DNA of 19,365 bases from an uncultured Chromatiaceae bacterium (GCA_946482615.1 CAMLSF010000064.1:1-19365); one strand, 5' to 3'. Positions 1 through 7,637 are shown, counted from the stretch's first letter. The notes: generated by a model not told the origin, from the sequence alone. Numbers and translations are program-made.

Positions 1-428
1 TGCAGCACTATGCCCTGATCCACCCATTGATAATTTGGATCTTGTGGATCCAAGGTGCTATTGACTGTCACCCCTATAGCCGAGATGTTTTTCCCAAAAG
101 CCGAAATGGAGTAATACAGATAAAACTTGCCCTGATGCTGAACAATGTCAGGCGCCCAGATATGACCATCAAAACCCGGGGATACAGATGTGGCCCAGGC
201 AGGCTCAGTTGCAAAAACACGGCCGCCTAAACGCCAGTTTTTTAAATCGCTGGATTGGTAAAAGGTAATACCCGGGCCTGTGCTGTATAAAAAATACTGG
301 CCTTTTTCTTTGGCCAGCACAGGATCATGAATACTGACTTGTTCGGCCTGGAGCTGGTTTACTAAAAACATACAACCACTGAAAAATGACACCTGAAGCA
401 AAACGAGAAGAGATTTTGGCTTGTCCAT
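1..428 (-). CDS. Exported GH43 endo-1,5-alpha-L-arabinanase, partial (N-terminal 142 residues)
   Basis: Reading the minus strand from ATG 428 gives 142 uninterrupted codons running off the left edge. The start has an AGGATGG-like stretch about 10 nt upstream. Residues 1-28 form an export signal. It contains a possible lipobox (FSGC, Cys19), but cleavage after LQA (about residue 28) is also possible, so a lipoprotein is not certain. The mature part begins with IHDP (Asp35, the catalytic base position of GH43), followed by an FLYSTG strand and GHIWAPDI (about 89-95), the pattern of endo-arabinanases. The Asp that tunes the acid and the Glu acid would lie beyond the window. By family it cleaves alpha-1,5-linked arabinan internally, outside the cytoplasm. 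It is divergent from the sugar symporter and shares its regulatory region. Truncation is by the window edge, not mutation. Confidence 0.88.
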   Translation of the reverse strand, partial: MDKPKSLLVLLQVSFFSGCMFLVNQLQAEQVSIHDPVLAKEKGQYFLYSTGPGITFYQSSDLKNWRLGGRVFATEPAWATSVSPGFDGHIWAPDIVQHQGKFYLYYSISAFGKNISAIGVTVNSTLDPQDPNYQWVDQGIVL

Positions 429-451
429 GCAGCCCATCCTGTTTTAGTTGA

Positions 452-466
452 ATTTGTATTACAAAT
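452..466. promoter_or_regulatory. Putative operator before the arabinanase (ATTTGTA-T-TACAAAT)
   Basis: This is a perfect 15-bp palindrome with 7-bp arms around T459. It sits 24 nt upstream of the arabinanase ATG and about where its transcript would start. It closely resembles the Bacillus AraR operator consensus (ATTTGTACGTACAAAT) and the general GT...AC form of GntR-type sites. Which regulator binds here is unknown, since none is encoded nearby in the window. Confidence 0.55.
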
Positions 467-628
467 AGCATAAGTTCAACGCAACACGCAATCAACTGCA
501 GAAACACCACTGCCGAACATTGCGCTGAACACAGCTGAAAATTCAAAAAAATAACAATACAAAACAGATAGATAGAAACTAATGACTGGGAAAATACCAG
601 GATCTGTTCTGGCTTGTCAGCTGAATTC

Positions 629-643
629 ATTAGTAATACTATA
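629..643. promoter_or_regulatory. Putative operator before the symporter operon
   Basis: The core TAGTA-A-TACTA (631-641) is a perfect 11-bp palindrome. Over 15 positions it matches the reverse complement of the 452-466 palindrome at 11 sites and shares the GTAATAC core. It overlaps the candidate -10 of the symporter promoter, as expected for a repressor site. Confidence 0.45.
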
Positions 644-750
644 AGATCATAAATACAATAAAACAGCTTTTAGCATCAGGATCCGCTGTGGCTTTACTGC
701 AGGTGAGAAATACTGAGCATAAAACTGACACAATCCACAGGGGAGTCGAA

Positions 751-2136
751 ATGGCAGGTTATAAACTATCTGTCATGGAGAAAATAGGCTTTGGCGCCGG
801 TGATATGGCGGTCAATGTCGTTATTTCTTCCATGATGTTAATCATCACTTTTTTTTACACTGATATCTTTGGCTTAAAAGCCGCAGACGTTGCCATTTTA
901 TTTCTGGTGGTGCGGCTGATTGACGCAATCACAGACCCTTTGATGGGCATGATCACCGATAAATTTACCACCCGCTGGGGCCGCTACCGGCCTTATTTCC
1001 TCTTTATGGCCATCCCTTTTGGTATCTCGGTGTTTTTAACTTTCTCCACACCGGATCTGGAGTACAACGGCAAACTGGTCTGGGCCTATGCCACTTACAT
1101 CTTCGTTACTCTGATGTTTACCGCTGTCACTATTCCCTATATTTCCATTATTGGTGTACTGACCGATTGCCCAAAAGAGCGCTTATCCGCCAATGGCTAC
1201 CGTTTATTTTTCGCCAAAATTGCCGCCTTTTTAGTGACTATTATTGTGCCTGTGCTTGCAGCTCAGTGGGGCGAAGGCCAACTGGCCGCTGGTTATCAGG
1301 CCGCTATGGGATTGATGGGCGCTATGGCCAGCTTATTGTTTTTATTCTGCTTTTTTACTACCACCGAACGTTTACAGCATCAGGTGGAAACCAAACCATT
1401 TTTCAGTCAGTTAAAACTTTTACTAAAAAATGATCAGTGGCTGATTTTATGTGCAGTTTGTGTCACCGGCACTATTGGTTATGTCATTCGCGGTTCAGTA
1501 GCGGCTTATTACGCCAAATATTATCTGGGTGGTGACGCAGCCCTGCTGTCGGCTTTTTTATCTACAGGTGTGGTGGCCGCTATTCTGGCCATGGTGGCGT
1601 CGACCTGGATCACCAAACATCATTGCAAAGTAAAACTGTTCCGGCACAGCCAGATTGTAGTGGCAGTGTTAAGTGTGCTGCTGTTTGTGCTGGTGCAGCC
1701 CGGTGATATCTGGCTGGCTTTTGTGTTGTATTTTTTACTGTCTTTTGTAGTGGATTTACATGCGCCTGTGTTCTGGTCGGCCATAGCCGAAGCCGTGGAT
1801 TATGGTGAACACAAAACAGGCCAGCGGGTATCAGGTTTAGCTTTTGGTGGTATTTCGTTTTGCCAAAAAGCCGGTATGGGCATAGCAGGTTTTGTGGTGG
1901 GTAGCTTATTGGCCTTTTTTGATTATCAGCCGGATCAGGTACAAAGCGAATTCAGCTTATTGGGTATAGCGCTGATGTTATCGGTGATCCCGGGCTTCTT
2001 CCATTTGCTGATGGGCCTTTTGATGTACAAATACAAAATTACCGACAACTTTTATCAGCAGATGGTGGCAGGCCAGATGGAGCCGCCAAAGCCTGAACAG
2101 GCACCAGCAGCATCCGAACTGGTCAATGCCAGATAA
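751..2136 (+). CDS. GPH-family sugar:cation symporter (probable arabinoside/arabino-oligosaccharide importer)
   Basis: Inner-membrane major facilitator of the glycoside-pentoside-hexuronide (GPH) family, 462 residues with about 12 hydrophobic segments. The start KLSVMEKIGFGAGDMAVNVV is the typical GPH N-terminus, and DAITDPLMGMITD with the RWGRYRPY loop is the family signature in the second to third segments. I chose ATG 751 because GGGGAG lies at 740-745 and the family N-terminus follows directly. An in-frame GTG at 688 would add 21 unconserved residues and has a weak ribosome site. The symporter leads an operon with two arabinosidases, so arabinose-containing oligosaccharides are the inferred substrate. 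By sequence alone it could also carry xylosides. Its promoter region holds the 629-643 palindrome. Confidence 0.88.
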   Translation: MAGYKLSVMEKIGFGAGDMAVNVVISSMMLIITFFYTDIFGLKAADVAILFLVVRLIDAITDPLMGMITDKFTTRWGRYRPYFLFMAIPFGISVFLTFSTPDLEYNGKLVWAYATYIFVTLMFTAVTIPYISIIGVLTDCPKERLSANGYRLFFAKIAAFLVTIIVPVLAAQWGEGQLAAGYQAAMGLMGAMASLLFLFCFFTTTERLQHQVETKPFFSQLKLLLKNDQWLILCAVCVTGTIGYVIRGSVAAYYAKYYLGGDAALLSAFLSTGVVAAILAMVASTWITKHHCKVKLFRHSQIVVAVLSVLLFVLVQPGDIWLAFVLYFLLSFVVDLHAPVFWSAIAEAVDYGEHKTGQRVSGLAFGGISFCQKAGMGIAGFVVGSLLAFFDYQPDQVQSEFSLLGIALMLSVIPGFFHLLMGLLMYKYKITDNFYQQMVAGQMEPPKPEQAPAASELVNAR

Positions 2137-2167
2137 CCTGTTTTATTGATAACGCACCGGAGTTTTT

Positions 2168-3115
2168 ATGCGATTGTTAACGCCTTTAATTGAGCAGCGG
2201 GCCGACCCCTGTATTTATCGCCATACGGACGGTTTTTATTATTTCACCGCCTCAGTGCCGGCTTATGACAGAGTTGAGCTGCGCCGCGCCCGCACTATTG
2301 AAGAGCTGCCGTTGGCCACGCCTGTAACAGCCTGGTTAAAACCAGAGACAGGGCCTTATAGTGAGCTAATCTGGGCACCGGAAATTCATTTCCGTCAGGG
2401 TGCCTGGTATGTCTACTTTGCTGCAGCCCCCAGCCGTGAGATCAAAAACAAACTCTTTCAGCACCGTATGTATGTGATCTGCTGCAAAGACGCTAACCCT
2501 GTTGAAGGGCAATGGCAGTTTTTAGGTCAGATTGATACGGGTATCGATACTTTTTGTCTGGACGCCACCACCTTTGAGCATCAGGGCCAGCTGTATTATC
2601 TGTGGGCACAAAAAGATCATCAGATTGAAGGCAACAGCAATTTATACCTGGCCACTATGGATACGCCGGACAAAATCAGCAGCAAGCCTGTGCTTTTGAG
2701 CCAACCTGAATTTGACTGGGAAACCCGTGGTTTTTGGGTCAATGAAGGCCCCAGTGTGCTGATCCGCAACGGCAAAGTCTTTATCAGTTACTCCGCCAGC
2801 GCCACAGACGAAAACTATGCCATGGGTTTATTGTGGGCCGATGAAAAGGCCAACCTGATGGACCCACAAAGCTGGTATAAACAAAAAGCGCCTGTGCTGC
2901 AAAGCTGCTTTGAACATAAAGTCTATGGCCCTGGCCATAACAGCTTTACGGTATCCGCAGACGGAAAAACCGACTTATTGGTTTACCACGCCCGCACTTA
3001 CACCGAAATAGTAGGGGATCCACTTTGGGATCCAAACCGCCATACCTATGTCAAGGCGCTGCGTTGGGACGACAATGGCATGCCGGTATTTGGCCGCCCT
3101 TCTGTTCAGGAATAA
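2168..3115 (+). CDS. GH43 exo-alpha-L-arabinofuranosidase, cytoplasmic
   Basis: A 315-residue five-bladed propeller glycoside hydrolase of family 43. The three GH43 catalytic acids are visible: Asp13 in RADPCIY (base), Asp132 in CLDATTF (pKa modulator) and Glu193 in NEGPSV (acid). IWAPEIHF (68-75) and GPGHNSF (254-260, with the metal-binding His257) fit the exo-arabinofuranosidase branch related to Streptomyces Araf43A. There is no signal peptide, so it should act on arabino-oligosaccharides after import by the symporter 31 nt upstream. CGGAG ends 6 nt before the ATG. Length is close to the single-domain family norm and no residue is missing. A xylosidase role is possible but less likely from context. 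Confidence 0.87.
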   Translation: MRLLTPLIEQRADPCIYRHTDGFYYFTASVPAYDRVELRRARTIEELPLATPVTAWLKPETGPYSELIWAPEIHFRQGAWYVYFAAAPSREIKNKLFQHRMYVICCKDANPVEGQWQFLGQIDTGIDTFCLDATTFEHQGQLYYLWAQKDHQIEGNSNLYLATMDTPDKISSKPVLLSQPEFDWETRGFWVNEGPSVLIRNGKVFISYSASATDENYAMGLLWADEKANLMDPQSWYKQKAPVLQSCFEHKVYGPGHNSFTVSADGKTDLLVYHARTYTEIVGDPLWDPNRHTYVKALRWDDNGMPVFGRPSVQE

Positions 3116-3120
3116 ATACC

Positions 3121-3144
3121 GGGTCAGAGCCCTGGCTCTGACCC
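3121..3144. repeat. Palindromic repeat copy 1 (GGGTCAGAGCC-CT-GGCTCTGACCC)
   Basis: A perfect inverted repeat with 11-bp arms and a 2-nt centre lies in the 44-nt gap between the GH43 and GH127 genes, directly before the AGAGGA ribosome site of the latter. In mRNA it would fold into a stable hairpin. No T-run follows, so it is not a standard terminator. Related copies occur at 5478-5496 and 5535-5558. Confidence 0.8.
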
Positions 3145-3159
3145 AGAGGATAGAAAGCC

Positions 3160-5499
3160 ATGCGACTATTATTTTCCCTGCTTTTGGCCAGCAGTTTCTC
3201 TGTACAAGCTGTTGCATTGACGACTGTGCCACTTCAAGAAGTACGCTTAACAGACGGCCCTTTTTTGCAGTCAGAGCATACCAATCTGCAGTATTTATTG
3301 GCATTGGATGCGGACAAATTGCTGGCACCGCTGCGCCGTGAAGCTGGCATTAAAAGCAAGGTGGAGTCTTATGGCAACTGGGAAAATAGTGGTTTAGACG
3401 GTCATATGCTGGGCCATTACTTAAGTGCTCTGGCTTTTATGGGTAGTGCTACAGCCAATCAGCAAATTAAAGCCCGGCTGGATTATCTGCTGACTGAACT
3501 TCAGAAAATTCAGCAGGCGCAACAAGGTTATTTAGGTGGTGTGCCCGGCAGCAAAACCTTGTGGCAACAGATCCAGCAAGGCCAGATTGAGGCCGATTTA
3601 TTTAGCCTGAATAAACACTGGGTGCCTTTTTACAATATTCATAAAACCTTCGCAGGTCTGCGGGATATCTACCAGCACAGCGGCGATCAGCGCGCCAAAA
3701 CTTTGTTATTCAATTACGGCAACTGGCTGAAAAAGCTGGTGAAGAACTTATCAACGCAGCAAATCCAGCAGATGCTGCTGACCGAACATGGTGGCATGAA
3801 CGAAGTACTGGCTGATATGGCTGTTATTTTTGACGACCCTGCCTATATGGCTCTGGCTAAAAGCTTTACCGAAGTACGTATTCTGGAGCCGCTGCTAAAA
3901 GGTGAAGACAAGCTGACAGGCCTGCATGCCAATACCCAAATTCCTAAAGTGGTGGGGATAGCCCGTATTGCCGAATTAACAGGCGATAAAAACTGGTTAA
4001 ATGCAGCTGAATACTTTTGGTCTTTGGTGGTAGAGCAGCGCACTGTGGCTATAGGTGGCAATAGCGTGCGCGAACATTTCCATCCCAAAGACGACTTCAA
4101 CCCTATGCTGAATGAAGTGGAAGGGCCAGAAACCTGCAATACCTACAATATGTTAAAACTCTCTATGCTGCTGTACCGCCAGACCGGCCAGAGCAAATAC
4201 CTGGATTATTATGAACGGGGTTTGTGGAACCATATTCTGGCCAGCCAACATCCGGAGCACGGCGGTTTTGTTTATTTTACCTCCATGCGGCCTCAACATT
4301 ACCGGGTTTATTCCAAAGTGGATCAGGCTATGTGGTGTTGTGTCGGCTCTGGTATAGAAAGCCACAGTAAACATGGCGAATTTATTTACAGTCTGGATAA
4401 CAACACCCTGCAGGTGAATTTATGGATAAGCTCCCGCATTAACACTCCCCAAATAAAACTACAGCAGCGGACCTTATTCCCGGATGAAGCCACTACTGAA
4501 CTGGTTTTTGAAGCGCCAAGTACACTAAAGCTGCAGCTGCGTTATCCGTCCTGGGCCGGAGTTGTCAGGCTCTGGCGTAATGGTAAGGCAGTTGAAGTAA
4601 CAGCTAAAGCCGGTGAACATATTTTACTCTCAGGGCCATGGCAACAAGGCGACAGAATAAAACTTGAGCTGCCGATGCAGTTAAGTCTGGAGCCTATGCC
4701 TGCCAAGCCTGATTATTTTGCCGTCTTGTTTGGGCCTATAGTGCTGGCCAGTCGCAGTACACCTTTTCAAAACGAAAGTTTGAGCTTTGTTGCTGACGAC
4801 AGCCGTATGGGTCATATAGCCTCAGGCCCCACTTGCCCTGTGTCAGCTGCCCCACTTTATATTGGCGATAGCAAAAACTTCCTCGCCAGCTTACAGCGCC
4901 TGCCCAATCCAGCCTTGAGCTTCAGTACAGGCCAGGGCTTTTTGCAGGGGCAGCCTGAGCTGATCCCCTTTTTCCGGTTGCACGACAGCAGGTACCAGAT
5001 TTATTTTCAGCACACCAGCCTTGAAGGTTGGCAACAACAAAAAGAGCAGCAACAACAGCAAGACAAAGCCGCAGCTTTATTGGAACAACAAACACTGGAT
5101 AAGCTGTATCCAGGCGAGCAGCAGCCTGAGTCGGATCATTTTTATCAGGGAGAACAAAGCGAAGCTGGGGTCAATTCAGGCCGGCACTGGCGACAGAGTA
5201 CAGGCTGGTTTAGTTATCAGTTAAACCACAAGGGCCATCAAAACCTGACCTTAAGGCTGGAGTATTTTGGCCTGGATACCGGACGGGCCTTTGAGATCTG
5301 GCTGGATGATCACAAGCTAACCGATGTGGAGCTAAAAGGTGGCCAAGGACCGAACTGGTATCAGGTTGATTACCCTATCCCTGATGATCTGCTGCCGAAA
5401 AATGCCAATCATTTCAGGATCAAGTTTGTTGCCAAACCCGGCAGCATAGCAGGTGGCATTTACCAGCTGCGTTTATTGGGTCAGAGCTCAGGCTCTTAA
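3160..5499 (+). CDS. Exported beta-L-arabinofuranosidase, GH127/GH146 type (DUF1680)
   Basis: A 779-residue enzyme predicted to release beta-L-arabinofuranose. Residues 1-19 form a Sec signal peptide ending VQAVA, so it acts in the periplasm or outside. The (alpha/alpha)6 catalytic region contains GPETCNTYN (Glu324, Cys326) and MWCCVGSG (Cys393, Cys394). These match the Glu acid/base, cysteine nucleophile and zinc ligands described for Bifidobacterium HypBA1. A glutamine-rich linker (about 624-645) leads through PGEQQPESDH to a C-terminal beta domain (about 650-775), as in many DUF1680 proteins. GH127 and GH146 cannot be separated by eye; the pectic-arabinan setting would suit GH146. AGAGGA lies 9 nt before the start. 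The last six residues (774-779) and the stop fall inside or against a copy of the palindromic repeat. Confidence 0.88.
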   Translation: MRLLFSLLLASSFSVQAVALTTVPLQEVRLTDGPFLQSEHTNLQYLLALDADKLLAPLRREAGIKSKVESYGNWENSGLDGHMLGHYLSALAFMGSATANQQIKARLDYLLTELQKIQQAQQGYLGGVPGSKTLWQQIQQGQIEADLFSLNKHWVPFYNIHKTFAGLRDIYQHSGDQRAKTLLFNYGNWLKKLVKNLSTQQIQQMLLTEHGGMNEVLADMAVIFDDPAYMALAKSFTEVRILEPLLKGEDKLTGLHANTQIPKVVGIARIAELTGDKNWLNAAEYFWSLVVEQRTVAIGGNSVREHFHPKDDFNPMLNEVEGPETCNTYNMLKLSMLLYRQTGQSKYLDYYERGLWNHILASQHPEHGGFVYFTSMRPQHYRVYSKVDQAMWCCVGSGIESHSKHGEFIYSLDNNTLQVNLWISSRINTPQIKLQQRTLFPDEATTELVFEAPSTLKLQLRYPSWAGVVRLWRNGKAVEVTAKAGEHILLSGPWQQGDRIKLELPMQLSLEPMPAKPDYFAVLFGPIVLASRSTPFQNESLSFVADDSRMGHIASGPTCPVSAAPLYIGDSKNFLASLQRLPNPALSFSTGQGFLQGQPELIPFFRLHDSRYQIYFQHTSLEGWQQQKEQQQQQDKAAALLEQQTLDKLYPGEQQPESDHFYQGEQSEAGVNSGRHWRQSTGWFSYQLNHKGHQNLTLRLEYFGLDTGRAFEIWLDDHKLTDVELKGGQGPNWYQVDYPIPDDLLPKNANHFRIKFVAKPGSIAGGIYQLRLLGQSSGS
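5478..5496 (+). repeat. Palindromic repeat copy 2, decayed, inside the GH127 3' end
   Basis: GGGTCAGAGC (5478-5487) followed by TCA and GGCTCT (5491-5496) matches the left arm and part of the right arm of the 3121-3144 repeat. It is read as Gly-Gln-Ser-Ser-Gly-Ser, the last six residues of the GH127 protein; TAA follows at 5497-5499. A further half-copy, TGGGGTCAGGCC, lies at 5501-5512. Confidence 0.65.
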
Positions 5500-5524
5500 C
5501 TGGGGTCAGGCCTTGAATGTTGAA

Positions 5525-6706
5525 TCAGACTTTTGGGTCAGAGCCAAGGCTCAGACCCACCGCATAACGGCTGACCCAATGTTTCAGCGGGCCAGCCTTT
5601 TCAGCGACAGCTAAACCAAGCTGACGTAAAAAACGCACAGGCGGCAAGCTGCTGCTAAAGCTTTGATAAAACAGATCCATAGCCGACATCATCAGCGTAT
5701 TTTCGCGCTGACGTTTGTTTTGATATTGCTTTAACAATTCAGGATCGGCTAAATCCTTGCCTTGGGCAAAAGAGCGCTCCAGCAATTCAGACAACAACAT
5801 GGCATCAGCAAAACCTAAATTGACGCCCTGGCCCGCCAGCGGATTAATACTGTGAGCCGCATCCCCGACCAGCACCAGCCGTCCTTTGACATAGTCTTTG
5901 GCATGCACCCGGGCCAAAGGAAAACTGGCCACTTGTTCCACTGTAATTTTGCCAAGCTTAGCCGGAAAAGCCTGTTGAATTTGCTCCGCCAAAGCGGGTT
6001 TAGCTAAAGCCGCCAGCCGTTTCACTTTATGGTGATGATCGTACCAGACTAAAGAGGCCTGCTTGCCTGGCAAAGGTAAAAAGGCCCGTGGGCCTGATTC
6101 ATTAAACTGCTGCCAGGTAATATCCTGCTGCTCGTAGTCTGTAGTGACTGTAACCACCAGACAGCTTTGCTGATACTGCCAGCCCGATACGCCAATTTGG
6201 GCTAACTGACGCAGCTGCGACTGCCCCCCATCTGCTGCTATTACCAGTTTGGCGTTGAGCTCGCCAAATTCTGCAGTGCTGACACAGGCATAATCAGCGT
6301 GCTGGGTAAAACCAGTGACAGTGGCTGGGCAAAACAGTTGCAGGTTGGCAGGAAAATTAGCCCAGAGCGCCTGCTGGATCAGGTTGTTTTCAATGATATG
6401 GCCCAGATGAGTCAGCGCCAGTTCGTCAGCATGAAAAGTCAGCCCAGCCTGTTCAGCTTCAAACGCCTGTAGACGTTTATAAGGGCATAAACGCCATTGC
6501 TGCAATAAAGACCAGGCGCCTAACTCCGCCAGCCACTCTTCACTGCGTCTGTTAATAGCGGATACACGAAGATCAATGCTGCTTTGTGGGTCAAAAGCTG
6601 AGACGGGCTGCTTTTCTATTAAGCCTACCTCTAAACCGGCACGGCTTAACTTCAGCGCCACTGAAGCGCCCACCATACCCCCACCTACTATTAATATATC
6701 CAGCAC
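5525..6706 (-). CDS. ubiF: FAD-dependent ubiquinone-biosynthesis hydroxylase, UbiF-like
   Basis: A 393-residue FAD monooxygenase of the UbiH/UbiF/VisC/COQ6 family. VGGGMVGASVA (7-17) is the dinucleotide-binding loop, ADGGQSQ (158-164) the DG motif and VGDAAHSINPLAGQG (280-294) the GD motif. Stretches such as WQQFNESGPRAFLPL and the C-terminal MDLFYQSFSSSLPPVRFLR track E. coli UbiF better than UbiH or UbiI, so hydroxylation of the demethoxyubiquinol intermediate is the likely reaction. The start is GTG at 6706, supported by AGGAGG at 6717-6712. E. coli UbiF ends at about YALGL; here that point is followed by SLGSDPKV, which the palindromic repeat largely supplies. It stands alone, convergent with the GH127 gene (25 nt between stops) and divergent from the peroxiredoxin-like gene. 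Confidence 0.88.
   Translation of the reverse strand: MLDILIVGGGMVGASVALKLSRAGLEVGLIEKQPVSAFDPQSSIDLRVSAINRRSEEWLAELGAWSLLQQWRLCPYKRLQAFEAEQAGLTFHADELALTHLGHIIENNLIQQALWANFPANLQLFCPATVTGFTQHADYACVSTAEFGELNAKLVIAADGGQSQLRQLAQIGVSGWQYQQSCLVVTVTTDYEQQDITWQQFNESGPRAFLPLPGKQASLVWYDHHHKVKRLAALAKPALAEQIQQAFPAKLGKITVEQVASFPLARVHAKDYVKGRLVLVGDAAHSINPLAGQGVNLGFADAMLLSELLERSFAQGKDLADPELLKQYQNKRQRENTLMMSAMDLFYQSFSSSLPPVRFLRQLGLAVAEKAGPLKHWVSRYAVGLSLGSDPKV
5535..5558 (-). repeat. Palindromic repeat copy 3, inside the ubiF 3' end
   Basis: GGGTCAGAGCC-AA-GGCTCAGACCC differs from a perfect 11-bp inverted repeat at one position and matches copy 1 in both arms except that base. Read on the minus strand it encodes ubiF residues 384-391 (GLSLGSDP). 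It may also act as a hairpin between the convergent genes. Confidence 0.75.
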
Positions 6707-6860
6707 AACAACCTCCTGCTCACTTCAGAACATTCTACCCTGCTTTTTGGCTTTTACTTTGCGCTAAATCAGCAATTATTCGTCATTTATTCAGCAGCCG
6801 CTGAAAGATTATCTGCACTATTCCGGTATCTAAGTTCACATCACTTAAGGAAAACCCCAA

Positions 6861-7505
6861 ATGAAAATGCAGCATATTCTGTTACTTAGCCTTAGTCTGT
6901 TCAGTTTTAGCCTGTTGGCAGAACCCCGTATTGCCCAGAGCCCTGACGATATTAAGCCTTTATTAAATGGTATGCAGGCGCCTCTGGTCAGTCTGCAGGA
7001 TGCCACAGGCAAAGCCGTTGAGCTTGGTACAGTCCTGAAACAACAAGACACCGTACTGGTGTTTTACCGCGGCGGCTGGTGCCCTTATTGCAACCTGCAA
7101 CTGGCGGCTTTACGTGAGATTGAACCTAAACTTGAAGCTTTGGGTTATCAGCTGATTGCCGTGACACCAGACAGCCCTGCTGCCATTCAGGCCAGCTTAA
7201 AGGACACCAAAGGCGCTGCTATTACTTATACCCTGTTATCTGACAGTCAGTTCAATCTAAGCTCGGCTTTTGGTGTGGCTTATTATCTGGATGAAAAAAC
7301 CAGCGCGACTTATTTAAATACCTACAAACTGAATCTGAATAAGGAAGCCAGCAGCGGCAAAGTAGTTCTGCCCGTGCCTGCGGTTTATATCCTGAATAAA
7401 GAGGGTTTAGTGCAGTACAGCTACCAGCATATTAATTACAAAGTCCGGTTACAGCCTGAATTGCTGCTGTTGGCAGCACAGCTGGCAAAGCAGCCTAACA
7501 AATAA
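6861..7505 (+). CDS. Exported peroxiredoxin-like (AhpC/TSA) thioredoxin-fold protein
   Basis: A 214-residue protein with a signal peptide (about 1-20, ending LLA before EPR) and an AhpC/TSA-type thioredoxin fold. FYRGGWCPYCNLQ (68-80) carries Cys74 and Cys77 in a CPYC arrangement at the peroxidatic position. This is the peroxiredoxin-like subgroup rather than classical 2-Cys AhpC. VPAVYILN near 130-140 residues downstream is the strand with the usual cis-Pro. It probably reduces peroxides or acts as a thiol oxidoreductase in the periplasm; the reductant is unknown. AAGGAAA lies about 8 nt before the ATG, and a second Met at residue 3 is an equally possible start. It is divergent from ubiF with about 150 nt between them and appears monocistronic. 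Confidence 0.8.
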   Translation: MKMQHILLLSLSLFSFSLLAEPRIAQSPDDIKPLLNGMQAPLVSLQDATGKAVELGTVLKQQDTVLVFYRGGWCPYCNLQLAALREIEPKLEALGYQLIAVTPDSPAAIQASLKDTKGAAITYTLLSDSQFNLSSAFGVAYYLDEKTSATYLNTYKLNLNKEASSGKVVLPVPAVYILNKEGLVQYSYQHINYKVRLQPELLLLAAQLAKQPNK

Positions 7506-7609
7506 CATTCACTAAAAAACCAGTATTTTTGCATATCCACCCATAGTTAATTCAGGGCAGCAGCAACTGCTCTGAAACTCTGCCTGAACAGCCTGAAACT
7601 CATTGACGA

Positions 7610-7637
7610 GCGCGCAAAAATACGGCATTTTGCGCGC
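7610..7637. repeat. Inverted repeat GCGCGCAAAA / TTTTGCGCGC
   Basis: Perfect 10-bp arms (7610-7619 and 7628-7637) flank an 8-nt loop in the 270-base gap between the peroxiredoxin-like gene and aguB. The T-run belongs to the stem and none follows, so it is not a clear intrinsic terminator. It could be an operator or an mRNA 3'-end hairpin. The rest of this gap holds no gene I can support; a weak TTGCTC-N17-TAGAGT pair near 7683-7711 may be the aguB promoter. Confidence 0.55.

Larger units (their letters stand above)
429..750. promoter_or_regulatory. Divergent regulatory region of the arabinan locus
   Basis: This 322-base non-coding stretch separates the minus-strand arabinanase from the plus-strand symporter. 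Minus-strand candidate promoter: TTGATT at 495-490, 17 nt spacer, TATGCT at 472-467. Plus-strand candidate promoter: TTGTCA at 614-619, 17 nt spacer, TACTAT at 637-642. A palindrome with a GTAATAC core overlaps or abuts each -10 region (452-466 and 629-643). The open frames crossing this stretch have no family signature and overlap the arabinanase in another frame, so I treat it as regulatory. Promoter assignments are by eye. Confidence 0.55.

Noticed and set aside
325..630. Minus-strand 101-codon frame across the arabinanase start and the divergent region
   Set aside because: It overlaps the arabinanase signal-peptide region in another frame, has no family signature and covers the likely promoters.
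688..750. GTG start at 688 for the symporter
   Set aside because: The 21 extra residues are not part of the GPH N-terminus and the 751 start has a much better ribosome site.
3121..3144. Intrinsic terminator between the GH43 and GH127 genes
   Set aside because: The hairpin has no following T-run and a ribosome site follows at once; read-through is expected.
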